Made by a program: the position numbers and the translations under genes. Positions 6,336 to 12,290 of a stretch of 12,290 nucleotides of DNA are shown here, piece after piece (position 1 is the stretch's first letter; every line of letters starts with the position of its first letter). A model generated the notes under the pieces. It had not been told where the DNA came from, ran no database searches, and saw only the letters and a program-made list of their open reading frames with translations. The DNA is from Gemmatimonadaceae bacterium (GTDB lineage: Bacteria > Gemmatimonadota > Gemmatimonadetes > Gemmatimonadales > Gemmatimonadaceae): the NCBI GenBank assembly GCA_013361745.1, contig JABFXM010000310.1:1-12290 (forward strand), written 5' to 3'.

Positions 6336-7562
6336 TCAGTACAGCAGGTAGGGCTCGCGCGCGGTGCGGAATGCGGCGTCCTGCGCGTCCCACTCGAGGA
6401 GGAGCGTCGGCAGGGTGCCCGCCTCGATCGCCTTGCGCAGCCTGTCCGTCCCCGCGAGCCGATCCATCGAGCCGCTGAAGGCGAATTCCGCGGGGTGCAG
6501 ACGACGAACCGCGTCGATGAGCAGAAGCGTGGTCATGATGGGGCGATAGCGCGCGCGGTCGGTGATGACGAAGCGCACGCCGTTGAGCGGGACACCGCCG
6601 AACTTCCGCGCGTCGGCGCGCGGAGTGATGCGCACGGACTCGAAGCGCACCCCTGGCAGCCCACGCGCGTTCATCAGCTTCACGACGCTGTCCGCGTTCA
6701 GCCAGGGCGCGCCGGTCTGCTCGAAGGGAAAGTCGGTCCCGCGCCCCTCGGAGAGATTCGTCCCCTCGAGATAGACCGTCCCCGGATAGTTCAGGATCGC
6801 CTCGATGCGCGGCAGGTTCGGCGAGGGCGCGACGAAGGGAAGTCCGGTCTCGTCGCCCCACATGTCGCGGTGCCAGCCGCTCACGGGGATGACGGTGAGG
6901 TCGGCGCCGAGCGCGAAGACACCGTTGAAGTAGCGCGCGAGCTCGCCGATGGTCAGGCCATGACGCGAAGGCATCGGGTAGATGCCGACGAAGGAGCGGA
7001 ACGCCGTATCGAGGATCCCGCCCTCGACGATGTTGCCGCCGACGGGATTCGGGCGGTCGAGCACGAGGAACGGGATCCCCTTCTCCGCCGCGGCCTGCAT
7101 GCAGCGCGCGAGCGTGGACTCGTAGGTGTACTGGCGCACGCCGACGTCCTGGATGTCGAAGGCGAGCGCGTCGACGCTGTCGAGCATCGCCGGCGTCGGC
7201 TTCGTCGTCTCGCCGTAGAGCGAGTAGACCGGGAGCCCGGTCTTCTCGTCACGCGAGGAGCCCACCTTGTCCCCCTCGCGCGCCGTGCCACGAATGCCGT
7301 GCTCGGGGGAGAAGAGCGCGACGAGCCGGTAGTCGCGCGCGGCCGCCATGATGTCGATGGTGCTGCGACGGGCGCGGTCGATCCCGCTCTGGTTGGTGAT
7401 CAGTCCCACACGCTTGCCGCGCAGCACGGCGGGCGTCGTCGCGGCGAGGGTTTCGATACCCGGCGACACTACGCCCTGGGAGACGACGACCGGCTGGGGG
7501 ACGCGCGGCGTCTGCGCGCAGGCGTTGGTGACGACGAGAGTCGCGAGAAGGAGCTGCCGCAT
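6336..7562 (-). CDS. DUF1343 / NamZ-like exo-beta-N-acetylmuramidase, exported
   Basis: This 408-residue protein belongs to the DUF1343 (YbbC/NamZ, GH171) family, whose studied members remove terminal N-acetylmuramic acid from peptidoglycan fragments during cell-wall recycling. Landmarks: GLITNQSG (53-60), LFSPEHGIRGTAREGDKVG (83-101), DIQDVGVRQYTYESTL (136-151), VLDRPNPVGG (167-176), SRHGLTIGELARYFN (199-213), PFVAPSPNLP (242-251), YPGTVYLEGTNLSEGRGT (259-276) and the PFE-GAPW region. The conserved Glu in SPEHG is a likely catalytic residue. The N-terminus MRQLLLATLVVTNACAQ is a short signal peptide. ACA|Q suits signal peptidase I; Cys15 would make a lipoprotein, but the residue at -3 is Thr, a weak lipobox. 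The ATG at 7560-7562 has no Shine-Dalgarno; a CATACT box on the minus strand (7606-7611) may be its -10. It diverges from the DUF445 gene. Confidence 0.92.
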   Translation of the reverse strand: MRQLLLATLVVTNACAQTPRVPQPVVVSQGVVSPGIETLAATTPAVLRGKRVGLITNQSGIDRARRSTIDIMAAARDYRLVALFSPEHGIRGTAREGDKVGSSRDEKTGLPVYSLYGETTKPTPAMLDSVDALAFDIQDVGVRQYTYESTLARCMQAAAEKGIPFLVLDRPNPVGGNIVEGGILDTAFRSFVGIYPMPSRHGLTIGELARYFNGVFALGADLTVIPVSGWHRDMWGDETGLPFVAPSPNLPRIEAILNYPGTVYLEGTNLSEGRGTDFPFEQTGAPWLNADSVVKLMNARGLPGVRFESVRITPRADARKFGGVPLNGVRFVITDRARYRPIMTTLLLIDAVRRLHPAEFAFSGSMDRLAGTDRLRKAIEAGTLPTLLLEWDAQDAAFRTAREPYLLY

Positions 7563-7689
7563 CGCGTGGGGATCGAGTGTCGGGAAGCGTGACGATCGGT
7601 GCTCAAGTATGGCGCCGCCGCACGCGTTCCTGCCAGCGCCCACGTCGCCGCTTGCGCCCGCGGGCGCGCGCTGTGCACACTCCACGGCG

Positions 7690-8976
7690 ATGACAGTCAT
7701 CGCGCCGCTCCCGCCGCCCGACGAGGCCCTCCGCCGCGATCGCCTCGCGCGCATGAAGCGGCTCGCGAGCGGGCTGCTGGTGCTCTCGACGCTGATCTTC
7801 CTCGCGGCGCGCGCGCTCGAGACTCGATACTCGTGGCTGGGCTTCGTGCGCGCCGCCGCCGAAGCGGCGATGATCGGCGGCCTCGCCGACTGGCTCGCGG
7901 TCACGGCGCTCTTCCGTCATCCGATGGGGATCCCGATCCCCCACACGGCGATCATCCCCGAGAAGAAGGATCAGGTCGGCCGCACGCTCGGCGGCTTCGT
8001 GCAGAAGAACTTCCTCGCGCGCGAGGTCATCGCGGCGCGGCTGCAGAAGCTGCGCATCGCCGAACGGCTCGCGCTCTGGCTGCGCGAGCCGGAGAATGCG
8101 CGCACGATCGCGCGGCAGGTGGCGAACGCGATCGCGCGCGCGCTGCCGCTGCTGGAGGACGAGGACGTCCAGCAGCTCATCGACCGAACCGTCTCGTCGC
8201 GCGTGCGGAACACCGCGGTCGCTCCGGTGCTCGGCAAGCTTCTCTCGCTGATCACGGCCGGGAATCGCCATCAGGAGCTGCTCGACCAGGCAATCCGTCT
8301 CGCCGCGCGTGGCGTCGCCGAGAATCACGATCTCATTCGCGAGCGAATCGCGGAGGAGAGCCCGTGGTGGGTGCCGGTCGCGGTGGACGAGAAGATCCAC
8401 GAGAAGATCGTCGGCTCGATCGAGCGCACGCTGGAGGATATCCGCGACGACGAGGAGCATCCGCTGCGTGTGCGCTTCGACGAGGCGCTGCACCAGTTCA
8501 TCGACAAGCTGCAGCACGACCCGGCGGTGATCGCGCGGGCGGAGCAGATCAAGAACGACACGCTGGACGCGGACGCGGTGCGCCGCTTCTCGACCTCGCT
8601 GTGGTCGGACACGAAGGAGGCGCTGATGCGCTACGCGGAGCGCACCACCGCCGCCGCGGCGGAGGGCGCGGGAACGCAGAGCGGCGCGCTCGAGCGGGCG
8701 CTCGCCGGCTTGGGCGAGGCGCTCCTCGCCGACCCGCACCTGCTCGCGCGCGCCGACGAGGCGATCGTGAACGGCGCGCTCGCGGTGGTCGAGCGGCACC
8801 AGGACGAGGTGGGCGCGCTCATCGCGAGCACCGTCAAGGCGTGGGATCCCGAGGTCACCTCGCAGCGCATCGAGCTGGCGATCGGCCGTGACCTGCAGTT
8901 CATCCGGATCAACGGCACGATCGTCGGTGGCCTCGTCGGCCTTCTGCTCTACACCGCGTCCCGCTTCATCGGCTGA
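7690..8976 (+). CDS. DUF445 family membrane protein
   Basis: This 428-residue member of the DUF445 family is of unknown biochemical function. A basic segment (RRDRLARMKR, 15-24) precedes TM1 (about 25-42). A second hydrophobic stretch carries the family signature AAMIGGLADWLAVTALFRHP (59-78), followed by IPIPHTAIIP (81-90). A long, charged, mostly helical region (about 90-400) comes next, and one last membrane segment sits near the C-terminus (GTIVGGLVGLLLYTAS). The long middle region probably lies on one side of the membrane between the anchors. The ATG at 7690 starts about 20 residues before the conserved MKRLA; an in-frame ATG at 7609 would add a Pro/Ala-rich stretch that does not look conserved. 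No ribosome site is visible. The stop is 3 nt from the convergent dehydrogenase stop. Confidence 0.9.
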   Translation: MTVIAPLPPPDEALRRDRLARMKRLASGLLVLSTLIFLAARALETRYSWLGFVRAAAEAAMIGGLADWLAVTALFRHPMGIPIPHTAIIPEKKDQVGRTLGGFVQKNFLAREVIAARLQKLRIAERLALWLREPENARTIARQVANAIARALPLLEDEDVQQLIDRTVSSRVRNTAVAPVLGKLLSLITAGNRHQELLDQAIRLAARGVAENHDLIRERIAEESPWWVPVAVDEKIHEKIVGSIERTLEDIRDDEEHPLRVRFDEALHQFIDKLQHDPAVIARAEQIKNDTLDADAVRRFSTSLWSDTKEALMRYAERTTAAAAEGAGTQSGALERALAGLGEALLADPHLLARADEAIVNGALAVVERHQDEVGALIASTVKAWDPEVTSQRIELAIGRDLQFIRINGTIVGGLVGLLLYTASRFIG

Positions 8977-8979
8977 TCG

Positions 8980-10125
8980 TCAGCCGAGGACTTCCACCGC
9001 GACCGCCGAGTCGGTGGTGACGACGGCGATGGGATCGACGGTGACGGCGACCGCGGACTGGGTCGCATCGCCACCGCCGCTCGACACGTCGGCGAGCGCC
9101 GCACGCTCCTTCCGCCGGTCCTTCGTGCGGCCGGCGAGCGCGAACGCCGCGCCGAGTGCCGCCACTCCCGCGAGTGCCGCGAGCGGATGCTTCGAGACCG
9201 TGGTGTAGAGACTGACCCCTGCGACGTGTCCCGGCTGGTCGCCGCGCAGTCGCCCGCTGTCGGGAAGGGGCGCGTCGAGGGTGTCCTGACGGTCGTCGGC
9301 GACCGGCATGTCGGCGCGCTGCTGCGCCTCGAACTGCGTCGCGACCATGTAGCGGTCGGCGAGGCGCGGGGTGAGACCGAGCACGCCGATCAGCTTTCCG
9401 CCGGCGCCGACGGTGATGTCGCGCCGCGCGTGCTCCATGCAGAAGACGATCGCGTCGGCGGCGACGTCGGGCTTGTAGACAGGCGCCGGGTGCTTCGGCT
9501 CGACGTCCATGTAGTTGCGCGCGTGCTGCGGGTACGGAGTGTCGATGGCGCCGGGCTTCACGAGGGTGACGCTGATCGGCGTTTCCCTCTTATCGAGCTC
9601 CATGCGGAGGGCGTCGGTGAAGCCCTTCACCGCGTGCTTGCTCGCCGCGTAATGGCCCTGGAGCGGGATCGCACGATCGGAGAGGGTGCTGCCGACGTTG
9701 ATCAGCGCTCCTCCGCCGCGACGCTCGAGGTGCGGGATCGCGATGAGCGAGCCGTTGACGACGCCCCAGTAGTTCGTGTCGAAGAGTCGCCGCGCGTCCT
9801 CGACGGGGACGTCGCGCAGCTCGCCGTAGATGGAGACGCCGGCGTCGTTGATCCACGTGTCGATCCCGCCCCATTCCTCGACCGCGAGCTTCGCGGCGAG
9901 ATCGAGCTCCGCGAAATCGGCGACGTCGGCGACCGCCCAGATCGCCTTGCCGCCGGTGGCGTTGATCTCCTGCGCGACGCGGCGCAGGTCGTTCTCCTCG
10001 CGAGCGACGAGGAGGACACGCGCGCCCCTGGCGGCGGCATGACGCGCGGTGGCGAGCCCGATGCCGCTCGTGGCGCCGGTGATGACGACGACCTGCTCTC
10101 CGAGTGGCTTCAGCTGGATCTTCAT
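8980..10125 (-). CDS. Short-chain dehydrogenase/reductase with C-terminal membrane anchor
   Basis: This 381-residue classical SDR has the Rossmann motif TGATSGIG (16-23), Arg42 after the second strand (which favours NADP(H)), NDAG (93-96, usually NNAG), Asn118, and the catalytic set Ser146, Tyr159, Lys163 with standard spacing. PGAIDTPY (191-198) is the usual post-catalytic motif. The substrate is unknown. The catalytic domain ends near residue 260. A linker (about 261-312), a membrane segment (HPLAALAGVAALGAAFALAG, 313-332), a basic KDRRKER stretch and a low-complexity Ala/Val/Thr tail follow. Many SDRs of this type end near the hydrophobic segment, so the last 45 or so residues look extra. 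A good ribosome site, GGAGAGG at 10131-10137, fixes the ATG at 10125. It lies downstream of DUF3037 on the same strand and may be co-transcribed with the HipA-like pair. Confidence 0.92.
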   Translation of the reverse strand: MKIQLKPLGEQVVVITGATSGIGLATARHAAARGARVLLVAREENDLRRVAQEINATGGKAIWAVADVADFAELDLAAKLAVEEWGGIDTWINDAGVSIYGELRDVPVEDARRLFDTNYWGVVNGSLIAIPHLERRGGGALINVGSTLSDRAIPLQGHYAASKHAVKGFTDALRMELDKRETPISVTLVKPGAIDTPYPQHARNYMDVEPKHPAPVYKPDVAADAIVFCMEHARRDITVGAGGKLIGVLGLTPRLADRYMVATQFEAQQRADMPVADDRQDTLDAPLPDSGRLRGDQPGHVAGVSLYTTVSKHPLAALAGVAALGAAFALAGRTKDRRKERAALADVSSGGGDATQSAVAVTVDPIAVVTTDSAVAVEVLG

Positions 10126-10225
10126 GACGTCCTCTCCGCGGGCGTGATCGCGCGGGCCCGGGCCGTCGCCACGAAGCGGAGGCCGTTCGCGCGAGACTCG
10201 ACGCGGCAGAGGGCGTGCCAGTCGC
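10126..10225 (-). other. Intergenic stretch with coding-like codon pattern (possible gene remnant or short ORF)
   Basis: Read on the minus strand in the frame that gives GDWHALCRVESRANG and ends TGA at 10122-10124, this stretch has G or C at about 33 of 35 third positions, against about two thirds at positions one and two. That is the pattern of real genes in high-GC genomes. The TGA overlaps the SDR start as ATGA. No ATG, GTG or TTG is available in this frame before it runs into the DUF3037 gene, so I do not call a gene. It could be a gene remnant, a frameshifted extension or chance. Confidence 0.3.
10129..10137 (-). promoter_or_regulatory. Shine-Dalgarno sequence for the SDR gene
   Basis: GGAGAGGAC on the minus strand ends 3 nt before the ATG at 10125, with the purine core at normal spacing. 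It is the only clear ribosome binding site in the window; most other starts here lack one. Confidence 0.65.
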
Positions 10226-10639
10226 CTACGGGATGTCGACGAAGCGCTCGTACAGCTCGTCGAGCGCGACTCGCGGATCGTGGCAGAGTCCTTCGTGGAT
10301 CGGCGAGCTCTGAATGACGTCGGAGCGCGGAGCGGTGAGCCAGTGGAAGCGCTCCGACGGGGGCGCGAGCGCGACGGGGCCCGCGCTCGGATCGCCCTCG
10401 GCGACCGCGCGGCAGGCGCGCAGGTAGCGCTCCAGGAGCTCGTGATCGATCTCGGGAACGCGCGCCCGCAGCGTCGCGCCGTCCTCGATCGCGCGCATGC
10501 CGATGAACTCCGCGGTCCGTGCGTGCACCATCACCCCGACGGGGACGAAGGCGCCGACGTAGACGTGCGGCACGATGCGGAGCACGGCGAAGTCGTAGGA
10601 GATCCAGCGCGGATCGCTCGGGAGCGTCGTCGCCGTCAT
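10226..10639 (-). CDS. DUF3037 family protein
   Basis: This 137-residue protein matches the DUF3037 pattern: an N-terminal core YDFAVLRIVPHVYVGAFVPV (15-34) with GVMVHAR after it, and a conserved end made of RFHWLTAPRSDVIQSSPIHE (97-116), GLCHDP and a short helix ending ERFVDIP. No enzyme motif or membrane segment is visible, so it is probably a small soluble protein. Its ATG (10639) overlaps the stop of the HipA-like gene as ATGA, so the two are likely translated together. DUF3037 genes are known as neighbours of HipA-like kinase genes, which suggests a partner, substrate or regulator role, but no function is established that I know of. Confidence 0.88.
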   Translation of the reverse strand: MTATTLPSDPRWISYDFAVLRIVPHVYVGAFVPVGVMVHARTAEFIGMRAIEDGATLRARVPEIDHELLERYLRACRAVAEGDPSAGPVALAPPSERFHWLTAPRSDVIQSSPIHEGLCHDPRVALDELYERFVDIP

Positions 10640-11478
10640 CGGCGTGCCTGCAGCCGGCGACGCGGCTCGCGCCGCAACGTCTCGCGCGCCTCGACCGCGG
10701 CTGCGACGAACGTCTCCGACGCGGCGAGTCGAGTCGTGAGGTAGTCGCGGTAGCGCGCACGCGCCTCCTCGCCGGAGGAGAACTCGCGGCCGTTGACCGC
10801 GTCGAGCAGCAGCGCGTCGGGAACCGCCGAGAGAACCTGGTCGACGACGGCGGGGGTCAACATGCGCCGCATCTCCGCATCGGCCGCCTGCAGGTCACCG
10901 CTCTCCTCGAGCAGAACGTGGCTCTTGATGAGCGGGAACGCGCCGCGCGCACGGGCGGCGTCGACCGACTGCCAGTCGTGATGCGCGTAGAGCGCCGCGC
11001 CGTGGTCGATGAGCCAGGGCTCACGCTTCCAGACGAGGAGGTTCGGATTGCGATGGGTGCGGTCGGGGTTCGTCACGAAGGCGTCGAACCAGACCAGTCG
11101 TGTCGCGAGCTCCGACGACACGTATTCGCGCGCCGCCGAGGGGTCGAAGTTGAAGGCGCCGTCGAGGTAGCGCAGTCCGACATTCACCCCATGGCTCTTC
11201 TTGAGGATCTCCTGGATCTCGGGATCTGGCTCGCTTCGTCCGAACGCGGGACCGATCTCGACGAGCGCGAGCGACGGCGTCGGCAGCCCGACGGATTCCG
11301 CGAGCATGCCCACGATGAGCTCGGCGATCAGCGCCTTCGGGCCCTGGCCGGCACCGCGGAACTTGACGACGAAGAGACCGCCGCCATCGGTATCGACGAC
11401 GGCCGGAAGCGATCCGCCCTCGCGCAGCGGCTGGAGGTAGCGGGTCGCGTCGTAGCGAAGGAGCTCTGGGCTGGGCAC
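10636..11478 (-). CDS. HipA-like kinase family protein
   Basis: This 280-residue protein has a HipA-type kinase fold without the HipA N-terminal subdomain. A Gly-rich segment LREGGSLPAVV (18-28) precedes VVKF with Lys39 as the likely ATP-binding lysine, then RGAGQGPKALIAELI (41-55). The catalytic loop TNPDRTHRNPNLL (136-148) offers Asp139 and Asn144, and WLIDHGAAL (155-163) supplies the metal-binding Asp158. Family members are predicted Ser/Thr kinases; HipA itself phosphorylates a tRNA synthetase, but that target cannot be assumed here. I chose the GTG at 11478, ten codons before the conserved ATRYLQPLREGG. The frame stays open to a GTG at 11601, but the added 41 residues are Arg/Gly-rich with no family match. 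No HipB-like HTH gene is adjacent; the partner appears to be the overlapping DUF3037 gene. A Crp/Fnr gene diverges from it. Confidence 0.85.
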   Translation of the reverse strand: MPSPELLRYDATRYLQPLREGGSLPAVVDTDGGGLFVVKFRGAGQGPKALIAELIVGMLAESVGLPTPSLALVEIGPAFGRSEPDPEIQEILKKSHGVNVGLRYLDGAFNFDPSAAREYVSSELATRLVWFDAFVTNPDRTHRNPNLLVWKREPWLIDHGAALYAHHDWQSVDAARARGAFPLIKSHVLLEESGDLQAADAEMRRMLTPAVVDQVLSAVPDALLLDAVNGREFSSGEEARARYRDYLTTRLAASETFVAAAVEARETLRREPRRRLQARR

Positions 11479-11572
11479 GCGCGAAATCTCGCCGCCGGGC
11501 GCGGAACGGCAAGGCGTACCCGCCCGGCTCGCGACCGATGCGCCGCGCACCCGCCGTCCTCCGGCGAAGTTG

Positions 11573-11593
11573 TTGCATAACGGGACGTTGCAA
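11573..11593. promoter_or_regulatory. Candidate operator TTGCA-N11-TGCAA between the HipA-like and crp-type genes
   Basis: The divergent intergenic region (11479-11626) is GC-rich except for this AT-richer patch. It holds a 5-bp inverted repeat, TTGCA at 11573-11577 and TGCAA at 11589-11593 with 11 nt between, and also a GTTGCA direct repeat 15 nt apart. It is centred about 44 nt before the Crp-type ATG and about 105 nt before the HipA-like GTG. It could be an operator or promoter region for one or both genes. It is not a classical CRP or FNR site. Confidence 0.25.
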
Positions 11594-11626
11594 TTCCCCA
11601 CCGTTCAGCCCAGCCGGACGCCAACC

Positions 11627-12290
11627 ATGAACGATCGACTTACGACCGACGATGCCAACGAGCAGAACCGATTACTCGTCGAGATGTCACCCGAAGCTCT
11701 CGACGTGATGCGCCAGCGGCTCGAGCCTTTCACCGCCGAGCTGCGTGAGGTCCTGTACGAGCCGGGGCAGACGATCACGCACGTCTACTTTCCCACCGAT
11801 GGGGCGATCTCCCTCCTCGCCCTCCTCGGACGCGACGAGACGGTCGAGGTCGGGACCGTGGGATGGGAAGGGTTCACCGGACTGCCCTTGCTGTTCGGCC
11901 TCGACAGCGAGCCATTCCAGGCGATCACCCAGTCGCCCGCGCGCGGCTGGCGCATGTCGGCGAACGACTTCCGGGCGGTGAGCAAGCATCCCGCGGTGCG
12001 CGACGTCCTTCTGCGCTACGCGCAGGCGTACCGCGTTCAGGCCGGCCAGGCGTCGGCGTGCAACCGCGCGCATTCCCTCGAGGAGCGGTGCGCCCGCTGG
12101 CTTCTGCAGATGCACGACCGCGCGCGCGGCAAGGACTTCATCCTCACGCACGACTTCCTCGCCGGGATGCTCGGCGTGCGCCGAGCCGGCGTCACCGTCG
12201 CGGCGGGGAAGCTCCAGCAGGCGGGGCTCATCCGATACAAGCGCGGGCTCGTGTCGGTGCTCGACCGCGCGGGACTCGAGGCCGCGTCCT
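11627..12290 (+). CDS. Crp/Fnr-family transcription regulator (C-terminus cut by window end)
   Basis: The window holds 221 residues with no stop before position 12290, so the C-terminus is missing, probably by a few tens of residues. The N-terminal half is a cyclic-nucleotide-binding-like beta-roll (about 25-125; LYEPGQTITHVYFPTDGAIS at 43-62) that lacks an obvious cAMP phosphate-binding cassette. The hinge helix CNRAHSLEERCARWLLQMHD (145-164) leads to a winged HTH: FILTHDFLAGMLGVRRAGVT (171-190) with recognition helix residues following, then AGLIRYKRG and VLDRAGLEAAS. There is no FNR-type cysteine cluster. This subgroup is common in soil bacteria with mostly unknown ligands. The ATG at 11627 has no Shine-Dalgarno. 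It is divergent from the HipA-like gene and could regulate it, which is an inference. Confidence 0.9.
   Translation, partial: MNDRLTTDDANEQNRLLVEMSPEALDVMRQRLEPFTAELREVLYEPGQTITHVYFPTDGAISLLALLGRDETVEVGTVGWEGFTGLPLLFGLDSEPFQAITQSPARGWRMSANDFRAVSKHPAVRDVLLRYAQAYRVQAGQASACNRAHSLEERCARWLLQMHDRARGKDFILTHDFLAGMLGVRRAGVTVAAGKLQQAGLIRYKRGLVSVLDRAGLEAAS

Noticed and set aside
7609..7689. An upstream ATG for the DUF445 gene
   Set aside because: It adds 27 Pro/Ala-rich residues that do not look conserved and overlaps the probable promoter of the divergent namZ-like gene. It cannot be fully excluded.
10519..11580. A 353-codon plus-strand frame opposite the HipA-like gene
   Set aside because: It is a shadow: no family pattern, while the minus strand carries the kinase residues.
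11479..11601. A GTG at 11601 as the start of the HipA-like gene
   Set aside because: The added 41 residues are Arg/Gly-rich with no family resemblance and would cover most of the divergent promoter region. The GTG at 11478 fits the family start.

Overview
The window is about 12.3 kb of GC-rich DNA, roughly 70% G+C by eye, with dense genes on both strands. It holds ten complete protein genes and one gene cut by the right edge. I see no rRNA, tRNA, transposase, integrase or CRISPR array. Three features suggest a soil-type Gemmatimonadota: a BshB1-type deacetylase, coproheme decarboxylase and a kynurenine pathway together; a Crp/Fnr regulator of the kind common in soil bacteria; and no Shine-Dalgarno sequence before most starts. 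This taxonomic call is an inference. Acidobacteria or another high-GC phylum cannot be excluded.

Left block (1-3212). A 180-bp intergenic array of ACGTGGG/CCCACGT words precedes a tight operon: bshB1 (bacillithiol-type N-acetylglucosaminyl-malate deacetylase), kynA (tryptophan 2,3-dioxygenase) and kynB (kynurenine formamidase). The gene junctions are a 1-nt gap and a 4-nt GTGA overlap. kynB ends in a 9-bp tandem repeat coding Gly-Ser-Lys. It converges on chdC/hemQ (coproheme decarboxylase), whose 3' end carries inverted copies of the same repeat. The two arrays together can form a hairpin between the genes. KynA needs heme and ChdC makes it, so the two may be linked metabolically, although they are transcribed towards each other.

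Middle block (3213-8976). A 1004-residue membrane sensor histidine kinase (extracytoplasmic Cache-like sensor, HAMP, three PAS domains, HisKA, HATPase) diverges from chdC and converges, with 9 nt between, on a DUF1343/NamZ-like peptidoglycan exo-N-acetylmuramidase gene. A DUF445 membrane protein gene diverges from that.

Right block (8977-12290). On the minus strand lie a HipA-like kinase and a DUF3037 protein (4-nt overlap), followed after 97 nt by a membrane-anchored short-chain dehydrogenase. A Crp/Fnr-type regulator reads divergently from the HipA-like gene and leaves the window. The HipA-like/DUF3037 pair is the best candidate for a poorly described system. The most unusual DNA-level signals are the two low-complexity repeat arrays around the kynurenine operon, the octamer CGTTAGGC (five copies), and two -10-like boxes placed so that transcripts would be leaderless.
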